Notes under the pieces: model-generated
Seen by the model: only the letters and a program-made list of their open reading frames with translations
What the model was told of the DNA's origin: nothing
Databases searched by the model: none
Made by a program: the position numbers and the translations under genes
In this document: positions 8,044 to 17,833 of the stretch, piece by piece
Position numbering within the stretch: position 1 is the first letter of the stretch
Layout of the letters: each line of letters begins with the position of its first letter
NCBI GenBank assembly: GCA_902810695.1
Contig: CADDYV010000003.1
Location: 54,375-118,374 of the forward strand
Reading direction: 5' to 3'
Length of the DNA: 64,000 nucleotides
Source: Actinomycetota bacterium
GTDB taxonomy: Bacteria; Actinomycetota; Rubrobacteria; Rubrobacterales; Rubrobacteraceae

Positions 8044-9726
8044 ATGCATCCCAAAGATATCGAAGGGCTTACCGTCGGCGGGCTCCTGGATCTCGTGGCG
8101 GAGAGGCGCCCGGACCACGACGCCCTTATCTACGTGGATCGCGGCCTGCGCTACTCTTACCGCGAGTTCAACGAAGTGGTCGAGCGGTGCGCCCGCGCGC
8201 TGATGGCCCTGGGATTGAAGAAGGGGGACCACGTCGCCGTCTGGGGGCAGAACGTCCCCGAGTGGGTAACGCTCCAGTTCGCTACGGGCAAGATCGGGGC
8301 GGTGCTCGTAACCGTCAACCCATCCTACAGGGCCACGGAGCTGAAGTACGTCCTCGACCAGTCGGACTCCGCGGCGCTCTTCCTGACCGAAGGTGTGAGG
8401 GGAGCCAACTTCATCCAGATCCTCGAAAAAGCCGCCCCCGAGATTTCCGAAGCCGGAGAAGGAGAGCTCTCGATCCAGGAGTTGCCCTACCTCAAGCACG
8501 TGGTCCTCATGGGAAGCGAGATCCGTGAAGAATACCCCGCTGCGATCCGCAGCTTCGATTCTTTCCTGCAGGGAGCCGAAAAGGTCTCGCAGGAGGAGTT
8601 GAAAGAGAGGCAGAGATCTCTCGATGCCGATGAGGTCATAAACATGCAGTACACCTCGGGGACGACGGGATTTCCGAAGGGTGTGCAGCTAACGCACACC
8701 AACATCGTCAAGAACGCCTTCCTCATCGGCGAGTGCATGAAGCTCGGGCCGGAGGACAGGGTGTGTATCCCCGTGCCATTCTTCCACTGCTTCGGGTGTG
8801 TTCTCGGGACGCTCAACACCGTAACCCACGAGGCGACGATGGTGCCGATTGAGTCCTTCGACGCGGAGGCGGTCCTGCGGGCTGTGGATCAGGAGCGGTG
8901 CACGGCGCTCCTCGGCGTGCCGACCATGTTCATCGCGGAGCTTGAGCACCCCGACTTCGAGAAGTACGACACCTCCTCTTTGCGGACCGGGATCATGGCG
9001 GGTTCCCCGTGCCCGATCGAGGTGATGAGGAAGGTCATGAATGTGATGGGGGCGGATGAGATCACCATAGCCTACGGTCAGACCGAATCCAGCCCCGTTA
9101 TCACCCAGACCCGCACCGACGACCCGATAGAGCTCCGCGTCTCCACGGTCGGCAAGGTCCACCCGGAGGTCGAGGTCAGGATCGTGAGCGTCGAGACTGG
9201 AGAGGACTGCGCGCCCGGCGAGCAGGGAGAACTGTGGACCCGCGGCTACCACGTGATGAAGGGCTACTACAAGATGCCCGAAAGAACGAAAGAGGTCATA
9301 GACGAGGATGGGTGGCTGCACACCGGGGATCTGGCGGTAATGGACGAGAACGGCTACGTCAAGATCACCGGCCGGGCGAAGGACATGATCATCCGCGGCG
9401 GCGAGAACGTCTACCCGCGGGAGGTCGAGGAGTTCCTCTATACCCACCCCAAGATCTCCGACGTCCAGGTCTACGGAGTGCCGGACGAGAAGTATGGCGA
9501 GCAGGTAGCCGCGGCCATAAAGGTCAAATCAGGCGAGACGCTGACAGCCGAAGAGGTGCAGGAATTCTGCCGCGACAACATCGCCTACTACAAGATCCCC
9601 TACTACGTGGACTTCGTGGAAGAGTACCCGATGACCGCGAGCGGCAAGATCCAGAAGTACAAGCTGCGTGAAACCGCCGTTGAACGCTACGGTCTGCGGG
9701 AGGCGGCGAAGACAGAGACCGCGTAA
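8044..9726 (+). CDS. AMP-binding acyl-CoA synthetase (fatty-acid-CoA ligase family)
   Basis: 560 residues, normal for FadD-like or medium-chain acyl-CoA ligases. The adenylation motifs are clear: YTSGTTGFPKG (203-213), IAYGQTESSPV, GWLHTGDLAVMDENGY, KDMIIRGGENVYPREVE and the C-terminal catalytic lysine motif MTASGKIQKYKLRE. It activates a carboxylic acid with ATP and CoA in the cytosol. The neighbouring acyl-CoA dehydrogenase, hydratase and carboxylase genes suggest fatty or branched-chain acid catabolism. The exact chain length cannot be told. The ribosome site AAGGAGGA is 5 nt from the ATG and buried in a hairpin. Confidence 0.9.
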   Translation: MHPKDIEGLTVGGLLDLVAERRPDHDALIYVDRGLRYSYREFNEVVERCARALMALGLKKGDHVAVWGQNVPEWVTLQFATGKIGAVLVTVNPSYRATELKYVLDQSDSAALFLTEGVRGANFIQILEKAAPEISEAGEGELSIQELPYLKHVVLMGSEIREEYPAAIRSFDSFLQGAEKVSQEELKERQRSLDADEVINMQYTSGTTGFPKGVQLTHTNIVKNAFLIGECMKLGPEDRVCIPVPFFHCFGCVLGTLNTVTHEATMVPIESFDAEAVLRAVDQERCTALLGVPTMFIAELEHPDFEKYDTSSLRTGIMAGSPCPIEVMRKVMNVMGADEITIAYGQTESSPVITQTRTDDPIELRVSTVGKVHPEVEVRIVSVETGEDCAPGEQGELWTRGYHVMKGYYKMPERTKEVIDEDGWLHTGDLAVMDENGYVKITGRAKDMIIRGGENVYPREVEEFLYTHPKISDVQVYGVPDEKYGEQVAAAIKVKSGETLTAEEVQEFCRDNIAYYKIPYYVDFVEEYPMTASGKIQKYKLRETAVERYGLREAAKTETA

Positions 9727-9825
9727 AGAGAACCTGTTCGGCCACTTTTGCTGGCTTCAGTCCTGATTCCAGTGAGAGACGAACCCGGCTAGACTAACAG
9801 CAAAATACGGAGAAGGAGGAGCGGG

Positions 9826-12378
9826 GTGAAGAGGGAGCTCACTCGGAGGGATTTTCTCAAGGTTGCCGGAGTGGGGGCGGCGCTTGCGGGTGGAATCGGA
9901 GTGCCTGCGGTTGCTCGCGGAGAGCAGGTGCAAAGCAATACCACCCTCTCTACGACAAACCGCCTCAAGGACAGGCGGTACGTGGCCGCCGGAACCAGGG
10001 CCTACGTGGTGGGTACCGAAGATGGCCGCTTCCCGGCGATGGGTTTCCACACCCGGGGCGAGATGGGAGGCATCTGGAGCCCGCCGTTAAAGCTGCTGGA
10101 TGGTATCTGGTTCGGCATAGATGAGGAGTGGATCGGACCGGCAGAGAAATTTACCAGCGGCTACGGCTACGTGGAGATGGACCTGCCCGACCGGGGTTCC
10201 CTCAAGATAAAGCGCATTGATTTCGTGCCCGACGGGAGGCGCACGGCGCTCTTCGGGCTCGTTTTCAGCAGCGGCTCCGGCGAGGAGAGCTTCACGCTCA
10301 AGGTAGACGCCCACTCCGAGCTTATGAGCGCCTATCCCTGGGGCGAGACGACCCCTTCCCAAAAGACTTTCAACCTCAAAGACTCGGTCTCTTACCGCGA
10401 TGGCAGGCTCGTCTTCCGGGAGAAGGGGAAGCCGCCCGTCGCAAACGCTGAAGCGCACGACTGGGCCGCGGTGGTGGGCTCCTCGCTACAGCCCTCCGGC
10501 CACGCGACGGAGAAGAACTTCCGCGGACCACAGGACCCACCGATCATCTGCCCGCCTTCGCCTGAGCCGGCTCCCGACCGCTGCGACGATACCGCCTACG
10601 GCAAAGGCGCGGGCGGACAGCTACGCTACGACATCAGGGTGCCGGCGAACTCGACCACGACCGTCTGGTTTGCCGTTACCGGCTCGGAGAGCGGTCCCGC
10701 TGCAGCCCTGGCGGAGAACGCCGCCGTACTCAAGGACCCCGGCAGGCTGCTCCGCGAGAAGATAACTGAGCGGGTCGAGCTAGGTAAGAACACTATCCTC
10801 GACCTGCCCGGCGACCGGCTGCTGCAGAACGCCATAGACTGGGGCAAGCAGAACCTCGCGGATCTCACCCAGGAAGCGCAAAACCTCAAAATCCGCAGGA
10901 CCCACGAGGGTACGAAGTACCCGAAGCCCGCCGGCACGGTGGACCGCATCCGGTTCATCGGCGCGGGCTTCCCGGACTACCCGTGGCTGTTTGCCACTGA
11001 CGGGGAGTACACCGCCTTCGCGCTGGTCGGAGTGGGCCGGTTCGACGTCGTCAAGGACCACCTGCGCGCCCTGCGCGAGGTCAGCGATATCGCCAACTCG
11101 GGCAGCGGCAAGGTGGTGCACGAGGTCGTAACCGACGGCTCGGTCTACTTCGGGTTGAACTCCGACCCCGGAAACACCGACGAGACCGTCAAGTTCCCCG
11201 CTGCCGTGGCCCTGCTGTGGCGCTGGAGCGGCGACAACGGCTTTCTCGATGAGATGTACCCCTTCGCGAAGAAGAACCTGGAGTACGTCTTCGCCAATCT
11301 GGACAAGGACGGCGACCCGTGGCCCGAAGGCTCGGGCAACGTCGAGGCGCCCGGTCTCGGCGAGGAGAAGCTGGATGTGGCCGTCTACACCATCCGCGGG
11401 CTCTACGACCTGGCGGACATGGCGCGCGCCAAGAACGACGGCAGGACCTACACCTGGGCCGTGAGCCGCGCCCGGAGGATGGTGAGGAAGTTCGAGCGAG
11501 ACTGGTGGATGCCGAACATCCCCCAGCACGCCGACTCGCTCGATGATCCCGGCAACAAGAAGACCCAGCAGCGGTGGTGGATCGGGGTAACCCCGATGGA
11601 GGCAGAGCTTCACCGCAACGGCGAGCCCGTCCCTGGACTGACCACGTCCGCGCACGCAAAGGCCGCGCTGAACCTGCGCGAGAAACGCTGTTACTCGAAC
11701 GGGTACGGCATGTACGTCCAGGGAGCGGCCGGCTGTGACCCGGCCCCGCCGCCCGCGACGCCCAACCGGATAGTCTTCACCCTGAACACCGCGGTTATCG
11801 CCGTGGGAGAGGGCAATTACGGTCGTCTGGGCAAGGGGCACCAGCGCCGGTATACCGACGACAACGCAAAGCTGCAGCTTCCGAACCCCGACGAGCAGCC
11901 GGGGGCTTTGCCTGAGATTGCCCCTTCCCCCGACTACGGGAGGTCTATCAACAAGCCCCTCAACGAGCGCGCCCAGGTGATGCAGGCGTGGGGCAACTAC
12001 GGCACGATCTGGCCGGTCGTGCACCAGCAACTCGGCGTCCGCCCGGACATGGGACGAAGAAGGCTGGAGGTAACGCCCCAGCTTCCTCCCGGTCAGTCCG
12101 ATATCTCCGGCAGCAACATCCGGCTCGGCAGCGGTTACATAGACGTTATTGCCGAAGCAAACTCCGGGACGTACCTGACGAGCGTGAAGGTGGAGGTGTC
12201 GCTGCGCTCTCTGACGCTGGGACACACCATCTCCGAAAACGAGAAGGTCTCCTACGTGATTCTGGAAGGCAAGCGTGTCGGGCACAGAATACGCAGAACC
12301 CCCCGGGGACAGGAGGTGCTGGTGGAGGCGTCCACGTCCAGGGGCCAGCATAACCTGGTGGTCAAAACCCACCGGTAG
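9826..12378 (+). CDS. Tat-exported six-hairpin glycosidase (GH15/GH63-like, amylo-alpha-1,6-glucosidase-like)
   Basis: 850 residues. The N-terminus has a twin-arginine signal (TRRDFLKVAGVGAALAGG, Arg7-Arg8) with likely cleavage after VPAVA. The catalytic half (about 330-760) has the alpha/alpha six-hairpin features GFPDYPWLFATDGEYT, KFPAAVALLWRWSGDNGF and DPWPEGSGNVEAPGL, as in glycogen-debranching-type and glucoamylase-like glycosidases. It probably hydrolyses an oligosaccharide or glycan outside the cell after folding in the cytoplasm. Several acidic residues in the DGEYT and EGSGNVE segments are candidate catalytic acids. Ribosome site GGAGGAG precedes GTG 9826. Monocistronic, convergent with the TspO fusion. 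Confidence 0.82.
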   Translation: MKRELTRRDFLKVAGVGAALAGGIGVPAVARGEQVQSNTTLSTTNRLKDRRYVAAGTRAYVVGTEDGRFPAMGFHTRGEMGGIWSPPLKLLDGIWFGIDEEWIGPAEKFTSGYGYVEMDLPDRGSLKIKRIDFVPDGRRTALFGLVFSSGSGEESFTLKVDAHSELMSAYPWGETTPSQKTFNLKDSVSYRDGRLVFREKGKPPVANAEAHDWAAVVGSSLQPSGHATEKNFRGPQDPPIICPPSPEPAPDRCDDTAYGKGAGGQLRYDIRVPANSTTTVWFAVTGSESGPAAALAENAAVLKDPGRLLREKITERVELGKNTILDLPGDRLLQNAIDWGKQNLADLTQEAQNLKIRRTHEGTKYPKPAGTVDRIRFIGAGFPDYPWLFATDGEYTAFALVGVGRFDVVKDHLRALREVSDIANSGSGKVVHEVVTDGSVYFGLNSDPGNTDETVKFPAAVALLWRWSGDNGFLDEMYPFAKKNLEYVFANLDKDGDPWPEGSGNVEAPGLGEEKLDVAVYTIRGLYDLADMARAKNDGRTYTWAVSRARRMVRKFERDWWMPNIPQHADSLDDPGNKKTQQRWWIGVTPMEAELHRNGEPVPGLTTSAHAKAALNLREKRCYSNGYGMYVQGAAGCDPAPPPATPNRIVFTLNTAVIAVGEGNYGRLGKGHQRRYTDDNAKLQLPNPDEQPGALPEIAPSPDYGRSINKPLNERAQVMQAWGNYGTIWPVVHQQLGVRPDMGRRRLEVTPQLPPGQSDISGSNIRLGSGYIDVIAEANSGTYLTSVKVEVSLRSLTLGHTISENEKVSYVILEGKRVGHRIRRTPRGQEVLVEASTSRGQHNLVVKTHR

Positions 12379-12419
12379 AAAACAGGCTCACGGAACCTGA
12401 GACATCGTGATCCAGGCGT

Positions 12420-13397
12420 CTACTTCCGCAGCGCCGGGGTGCGAAAGACCGGGTCGGGGTTGTGGATCGCCTGGTAGGCTGCAACCGGCGTTGCCAGAGA
12501 GAGCCACAAAAGCAGCGTCACGAAGGAGAAGATCATCTTCCTATCCGCCCGCCAGCTCAGCGCGGCGCTCGCGATGGTCAGGATGTAGAAGGCAGCCGTC
12601 CATGCTAAAGCCAGGATCGGGCTGCGCTTGCGGAAGTATGCCCAGGTGAAGGTGCTGTAGAGAACCCAGGTCGCGCCCTGGAGCCACAGCAGCTTCCCAC
12701 GGTCCGGTGTATCTTCGGGCAGGTTCAGAAGGCGCAGGTTACCCCAGAGCTGGCTCGCGTTGTTGACCGTCCACACCGGCCCGAATACCCATGCGGGCGG
12801 AGCGAAAGGAGCCTGGCGCAACTTTTCATATTGCTCCTGCTCATGCTGCGGCCTCGATAGAACCCTGGCGACGAGGTTCACTACGATGCCGAAGATCAGG
12901 GCGTGCCACCACCGGTAACGTTCCTGCCTCGTAAACACCGCACCGGAAGTAGCTTCGGGTGTCAGGTTTCGCCCGACCTCCTGGAGCTTCTCCCAGGCCG
13001 GGTGTCCCTGGGGAGCGGGCGAAATCTCCAGGTAAACGACCTCATCGCTAAAACCGAGCACGTTCTCTATCATCATTGCGGCGGCTCGCTTCTGGAGCCC
13101 GTACTTCGCATCGTGAAGTTCTCTGGCGGTGGTGCTCTCCTGCGGCGACAGGAAGCGGGCGACGGCGGCGGTCTCCGGCCCGAGGGGTTTACCCAAAGGG
13201 TTGCACGGCCCGACCAGAACGCTGCCATCTTGGCGGATGCGTTTGGCCTTGCCCGTGTTGCGCCCGGTGTAGACGTAGAGCTTGCCGCCGGACTCCGCGA
13301 ACCACACCGTCGTCCTCACCGGCTCGCCGTTCTTGCGGAACGTGGTCAGGTTCATGTAGCGGTGTCCCCGCAGACCCTCAAACCCCACCTGCGCCAT
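12420..13397 (-). CDS. Fusion: PPOX-class F420-dependent flavin-fold enzyme (Rv2061-like) with TspO/MBR domain
   Basis: 325 residues. Residues 1-130 match the split-beta-barrel PPOX family, with RTTVWFAESGGKLYVYTG and KAKRIRQDGSVLVGPCNPLG, the pattern of Rv2061-type putative F420-binding enzymes. Residues 162-312 are hydrophobic with about five membrane helices and carry the TspO signature PFAPPAWVFGPVWT (197-210). TspO proteins bind porphyrins, and some F420-type PPOX enzymes reduce biliverdin, so a membrane-tethered tetrapyrrole enzyme is plausible (inference). The two-domain junction is in one open frame with no stop or frameshift. Weak AAAGGCAGG ribosome site before ATG 13397. Confidence 0.78.
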   Translation of the reverse strand: MAQVGFEGLRGHRYMNLTTFRKNGEPVRTTVWFAESGGKLYVYTGRNTGKAKRIRQDGSVLVGPCNPLGKPLGPETAAVARFLSPQESTTARELHDAKYGLQKRAAAMMIENVLGFSDEVVYLEISPAPQGHPAWEKLQEVGRNLTPEATSGAVFTRQERYRWWHALIFGIVVNLVARVLSRPQHEQEQYEKLRQAPFAPPAWVFGPVWTVNNASQLWGNLRLLNLPEDTPDRGKLLWLQGATWVLYSTFTWAYFRKRSPILALAWTAAFYILTIASAALSWRADRKMIFSFVTLLLWLSLATPVAAYQAIHNPDPVFRTPALRK

Positions 13398-13567
13398 CTC
13401 GTACCTGCCTTTCGGTTATTCGGAATACCTAACTTTTATCACGAAGCAGGTCGGAATCCAGAGAAAAGTCCGGCGCGGTTAGCGGATAGCTCTCCTGTTA
13501 AACTTTCTGCGTATCGCCAGTGGGGAAAATCCTTGTGCATGCAATGATTGAAGAGGAGACTTAAAAG

Positions 13568-14758
13568 ATGAACTTTGACCTGAGCGCCGAGCAGAGGCGC
13601 TGGCGGGATACTGCGAGGGAGTTTGCGCGGGAGGAGATCCAACCCAGAGCCGAGAGGCTAGACCGTGAGCAGAAGTTCCCCTACGACATCACAGCGGAGA
13701 TGGCGAAGCTGGGGTTGATGGGCCTCACGCTGCCGGAGGAGTATGGCGGCTCGGGCGGAGACTTCGTCGCCTACAACCTGGCTCTGGAGGAGATCAGCCG
13801 CGCAGATACTTCGGTGGGGATTACGATGGAGGCCCACATCTCTTTGGGGTGTTCGCCGATCGCCGCCTACGGCACTCCGGAGCAGAAGGAGAAATTCCTG
13901 GCATCCTGCGCCACCGGCGAGCGCCTGTGGGCCTTCGGGCTCACCGAGGAGGAGGCCGGAACCGACGCCGGAGGGACGCGCACCACGGCGGAGCTGCACG
14001 ACGGCCAGTGGAAGATAAACGGCTCGAAGAAGTGGATCACCAACTCCGGCACGGATATAACCGCGGGAGTTACCGTGATGGCCCGCACCGGAACCCGCGA
14101 GGACGGCAGGGCGGAACTGACCGCGATCCTGGTCCCCCAGGACGCTCCAGGGTACACCCGCGGCCCCGCCTACGAGAAGCTCGGCTGGCGCGCCTCCGAC
14201 CAGCACCCCCTCTACTTTGAAGACTGCCGCGTGCCACAAGAAAATACTCTCGGCGAGCGCGGTCGCGGGTTCCGCCAGTTTCTGGCGACGCTGGATGGAG
14301 GACGGGTCGCGGTCGCCGCTCTCTCGGTCGGGCTCGCCCAGGCTTGTTTCGATGAAGCAATACAAAGAGCCAAAGAACGGCGGCAGTTTGGGAGGAGCAT
14401 CTCGGAGTTTCAGGCGATACAGTTCAAGCTCGCGGACATGGCGATGGAGATAGAGCTGGCGAGGAACATGGTCCTCAAGGCAGCCTGGCTCAGGGACCGG
14501 GGACGCAATTTCAGCCGCGAAGCGAGCATGGCGAAAGTCTTCGCCTCGGAGACCGCCAAGAGGGCGGCGGATCAGGCGGTCCAGATCCACGGCGGCGAGG
14601 GCTTCATGGAGGGGAGCGCCGTGGCCCGCTACTGGAGGCAGGTCAAGATCAACGAGATAGGGGAGGGGACCAGCGAGATCAACCGCCAGATCATCGCCCG
14701 CAGCATGCTGCGGGAAGAGAGCGCCGAGGAAGCCAGGGAGAAGACAGCAGCGCAATGA
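13568..14758 (+). CDS. Acyl-CoA dehydrogenase
   Basis: 396 residues, the typical size of the mitochondrial-type family. It contains FGLTEEEAGTDAGGTRTTAE (FAD and substrate region), RRQFGRSISEFQAIQFKLADMA, QIHGGEGFMEGSAVARYWR and the C-terminal GEGTSEINRQIIARSML. It oxidises an acyl-CoA to the enoyl-CoA and passes electrons to ETF. With the downstream carboxylase, hydratase and HMG-CoA lyase genes it could act as isovaleryl-CoA dehydrogenase, but the substrate is not proven by sequence. ATG 13568 is preceded by AGAGGAGA. It overlaps the next gene by ATGA. Confidence 0.92.
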   Translation: MNFDLSAEQRRWRDTAREFAREEIQPRAERLDREQKFPYDITAEMAKLGLMGLTLPEEYGGSGGDFVAYNLALEEISRADTSVGITMEAHISLGCSPIAAYGTPEQKEKFLASCATGERLWAFGLTEEEAGTDAGGTRTTAELHDGQWKINGSKKWITNSGTDITAGVTVMARTGTREDGRAELTAILVPQDAPGYTRGPAYEKLGWRASDQHPLYFEDCRVPQENTLGERGRGFRQFLATLDGGRVAVAALSVGLAQACFDEAIQRAKERRQFGRSISEFQAIQFKLADMAMEIELARNMVLKAAWLRDRGRNFSREASMAKVFASETAKRAADQAVQIHGGEGFMEGSAVARYWRQVKINEIGEGTSEINRQIIARSMLREESAEEAREKTAAQ

Positions 14759-15087
14759 GCTTCTACGCGCTCAACCTCTTTGATCTCGCGGACAACGACC
14801 TCTACCTGCAGTATTCGCGCCGCTCGGTAGCGGCGGTGGAGAAGCAGGGCGGGAAGGTCGTCGGGCTCGGCCGCCTGGACGAAGCCTGGGACGATTCCGG
14901 AGTCGAGCCGCGCACGGTTATGATCCTGGTAGAGTGGCCGTCGAAGGAAGCATTCCAGGCGTTTCTCGACGACCCGGAGAACGAGGACCTGCACCCCCTG
15001 CGCGAAGGCGGGACGCGCAACTACCTGTGGTGGACCTACGAGAAGCTGGAGGATCTGCGCCCAATCTTCCGGGAGACGCGCAGATAA
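14755..15087 (+). CDS. DUF1330-like small dimeric alpha/beta-barrel protein
   Basis: 110 residues, beginning MSFYALNLFDLADNDLYLQYSRRS, with EVWPS-like segment MILVEWPSKEAFQAFLDD. The pattern of a short ferredoxin-like barrel with Y-x-x-Y-x-R-x-S and a central acidic W-P-S motif resembles DUF1330/EthD-like proteins of unknown reaction. It is translationally coupled to the acyl-CoA dehydrogenase gene, so a role in the same pathway is likely. Confidence 0.65.
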   Translation: MSFYALNLFDLADNDLYLQYSRRSVAAVEKQGGKVVGLGRLDEAWDDSGVEPRTVMILVEWPSKEAFQAFLDDPENEDLHPLREGGTRNYLWWTYEKLEDLRPIFRETRR

Positions 15088-15100
15088 GCCGATGGCGAAG

Positions 15101-16063
15101 TCAGAGCCCGCGTAGAGCCGCACCGAGTTCGCTCTCGTAGAAATCGCAGAACTCTTTCTGGCGGTCGCCGACCTGCACCAGCGCCACCCGGTCGAATCCG
15201 GCGTCCACGAACTGTTTTACGCCCTCGACGATTCCCTCGACGCCTGGTCCGCAAGGGATCAACTGCGCGACATCCTCTTCCCGGACGAACTGCGTGTGGG
15301 CGGCGAAGTTTACCGGGTTCGGGAGCTCGGCCATCACCTTCCAGCCCGCGGCGGCCCAGGAGAACTGCTCCCGTGCCAGGCGGCGGCACTCGGCCTCGTC
15401 CCCGCCCCAGCAAACCGGTAGCTGGCCGACCGCCGGCTTGCCGGACCCGCCGAACTCGGAGAACATTTGGATCAGCTCTCCCTGGGGTTCCGTGGCGATG
15501 ATCATGTCGGCCTCCTCGCCGGCGAGCTGGCAGGACTCCCTGCCGCTCACGGCGATGCCTATCTGGGGTGGTTGATCGGGGAGATCAAAGAGCTTTGCGT
15601 CCTCCACGTCGTAGTGCTGGCCGTGGTAGGTGACGTAGCCCCCGGAGAAGAGCTCCTTGATGATGTCTACGGCCTCTTCGAGCATAGCGTGCCGGACATC
15701 TGCAGCGGGCCAGCCGTAGCCGACGACGTGCTCGTTGAGGTTCTCCCCGGCCCCGAGCCCCAGAGTGAACCGCCCGTCAGAGAGTATCGAGACGGTGGCC
15801 GCCTTCTGGGCGACGATGGCCGGGTGGTAGCGGAGGGTGGGACAGGTTACGTAGGTCATCAGGGGGATGCTTTCTGTCGCCTGCGCCGCCGCGCCGAGCA
15901 CCGCCCAGGCGTAACCCGAGTGCCCCTGGGCCTCCAGCCAGGGGTGGAAGTGATCGCTTATCACCGAGAACTCGAAACCGGCGCGCTCCGCGTTGATGAT
16001 ATCTCCAACCAGGTCTTTGGGTGAACGCTGCTCGCACATCATCGTATAGCCGATCTGGGCCAC
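15101..16063 (-). CDS. F420-dependent LLM-class oxidoreductase (F420-dependent glucose-6-phosphate dehydrogenase family)
   Basis: 320 residues from GTG 16063, chosen because GAGGAGG lies 4-5 nt upstream; an ATG at 16096 would add 11 unlikely residues. The luciferase-like TIM barrel begins IGYTMMCEQRSPKDLVGD and contains SDHFHPWLEAQGHSGYAWAVLGA, the strong family hallmark of F420-dependent G6PDH-type enzymes, and LGLGAGENLNEHVVGYGWP. It transfers hydride between a substrate alcohol or sugar and F420. The actual substrate need not be glucose-6-phosphate. Convergent with the DUF1330 gene. Confidence 0.88.
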   Translation of the reverse strand: MAQIGYTMMCEQRSPKDLVGDIINAERAGFEFSVISDHFHPWLEAQGHSGYAWAVLGAAAQATESIPLMTYVTCPTLRYHPAIVAQKAATVSILSDGRFTLGLGAGENLNEHVVGYGWPAADVRHAMLEEAVDIIKELFSGGYVTYHGQHYDVEDAKLFDLPDQPPQIGIAVSGRESCQLAGEEADMIIATEPQGELIQMFSEFGGSGKPAVGQLPVCWGGDEAECRRLAREQFSWAAAGWKVMAELPNPVNFAAHTQFVREEDVAQLIPCGPGVEGIVEGVKQFVDAGFDRVALVQVGDRQKEFCDFYESELGAALRGL

Positions 16064-16215
16064 GGATCCCTCCTCATCGCAGAACATGAACCTCACCCTT
16101 CTATACCCGTTAGTCCGCTGCGAAACTCCGGTCCGCAGGCTTCCTCCACACGAATCGCCGATAGCGCATACAATGAATTATGAGTGAGACGCCTTTGTAG
16201 AACGAATGGGAAGGG

Positions 16216-17823
16216 ATGGGAAAGCTAAATAGCCTCGTAGGCACCAGAAACGAAGAGTTCGAGAAGAATTCCGCGGCTTACGAAGCTCTGCTCTTAGAGC
16301 TTCGCGAACGCTCGGCGGAGGCCCGGCGCGGGGGCGGCGAGCGGGCGCAACGGCGGCACAGAGAGCGCGGGAAGATGCTGGTGCGGGATCGCGTGGAGAG
16401 GTTGCTCGACCTGGACACGCCTTTCCTGGAGCTCTCGCCGCTCGCCGCCTACGGGATGTACGGCGGGGAGGTGCCTGCGGCGGGGATCGTAACCGGAATA
16501 GGAAGAGTGGCGGGCAGGGAGTGCGTTATCGTCGCCAACGACGCCACGGTCAAGGGCGGGACCTACTACCCGATGACCGTCAAGAAGCACCTGCGGGCCC
16601 AGGAGATAGCCGAGCAGAACCACCTGCCGTGCATCTACCTGGTAGATTCGGGCGGGGCTTATCTGCCCCTGCAGGATGAGGTATTCCCGGACCGGGAGCA
16701 CTTCGGGCGCATCTTCTACAACCAGGCCCGGATGAGCGCGAAGGGGATACCCCAGATAGCTTCCGTCATGGGAAGCTGCACCGCGGGGGGAGCCTACGTC
16801 CCGGCGATGAGCGACGAGGTCGTGATCGTCAAAAACGAAGGTACGATCTTCCTGGGCGGCCCACCGCTCGTCAAGGCCGCAACCGGAGAAGAGGTAACCG
16901 CGGAGGAGCTCGGTGGCGGCGACGTGCACGCTCGGACTTCCGGCGTTGCGGACTATCTCGCCGAAAACGACGAGCACGCCCTGGCTCTGGTACGCCAGAT
17001 CGTCTCCAACCTGAACCGGAAGAAAAATGTTCCCTGGACGCTGGAAGACTCCGAGGAGCCGCTCTACGACCCCGAAGAATTGTACGGCGTCGTACCGCAG
17101 GACTACCGCCGCAGCTACGACGTGCGGGAGGTCATAGCCCGCATCGTGGATGCGAGCCGCTTTGATGAGTTCAAACCGCTCTACGGCGAGACGCTGGTGT
17201 GCGGGTTCGCGAGGATAATGGGCATTCCCGTCGGCATCCTCGCCAACAACGGCATCCTGTTCTCCGAGAGCGCGCTCAAGGGGGCGCACTTCATCGAGCT
17301 GTGCTGCTCGCGCGGCATCCCGCTGGTATTTCTGCAGAACATAACGGGCTTCATGGTCGGCAAGAAGTACGAGACGGGCGGCATCGCCAAGGACGGCGCG
17401 AAGATGGTCATGGCCGTCGCCAACGCGAACGTCCCGAAGCTCACCGTTATCATCGGCGGCTCCTTCGGGGCAGGCAACTACGGGATGTGCGGCAGGGCCT
17501 ACTCACCGCGCTTTTTGTGGATGTGGCCCAACGCCCGCATCAGCGTCATGGGGGGCGAGCAGGCGGCGAATGTGCTCGCAACGGTGCGGGAGGATGGCCT
17601 GCGGCGCGAGGGCAAGGAGATGACCGATGAGGAGCGCGAGGAGTTCCGGCGCCCCATCCTGGAGAAGTACGAGACTGAGGGCAACCCCTACCACTCGACG
17701 GCCCGGCTCTGGGACGACGGTGTGATAGACCCGGCAGACACCCGGATGGTCCTGGCCCTCGGGCTCTCCGCGGCGGCGAACGCACCGCTGGAGGAAACGA
17801 AATACGGCGTGTTCAGGATGTGA
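16216..17823 (+). CDS. Acyl-CoA carboxylase carboxyltransferase (beta) subunit, methylcrotonyl-CoA carboxylase type
   Basis: 535 residues, the length of MccB-like subunits. It has [64 protein letters not shown] and [16 protein letters not shown], as in methylcrotonyl-CoA carboxylase beta subunits. It transfers carboxyl from carboxybiotin (gene at 19663) to an acyl-CoA, probably 3-methylcrotonyl-CoA. A TACAAT hexamer at about 16170 is a possible -10. First gene of a likely operon through 22 kb, though a 175-bp repeat-bearing spacer follows it. Confidence 0.9.
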   Translation: MGKLNSLVGTRNEEFEKNSAAYEALLLELRERSAEARRGGGERAQRRHRERGKMLVRDRVERLLDLDTPFLELSPLAAYGMYGGEVPAAGIVTGIGRVAGRECVIVANDATVKGGTYYPMTVKKHLRAQEIAEQNHLPCIYLVDSGGAYLPLQDEVFPDREHFGRIFYNQARMSAKGIPQIASVMGSCTAGGAYVPAMSDEVVIVKNEGTIFLGGPPLVKAATGEEVTAEELGGGDVHARTSGVADYLAENDEHALALVRQIVSNLNRKKNVPWTLEDSEEPLYDPEELYGVVPQDYRRSYDVREVIARIVDASRFDEFKPLYGETLVCGFARIMGIPVGILANNGILFSESALKGAHFIELCCSRGIPLVFLQNITGFMVGKKYETGGIAKDGAKMVMAVANANVPKLTVIIGGSFGAGNYGMCGRAYSPRFLWMWPNARISVMGGEQAANVLATVREDGLRREGKEMTDEEREEFRRPILEKYETEGNPYHSTARLWDDGVIDPADTRMVLALGLSAAANAPLEETKYGVFRM

Positions 17824-17833
17824 TGAATAGCCG

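Noticed and set aside
10780..12372. 530-codon minus-strand open frame opposite the glycosidase
   Set aside because: No domain, no ribosome site, and the plus-strand protein carries a Tat signal and glycosidase motifs throughout.
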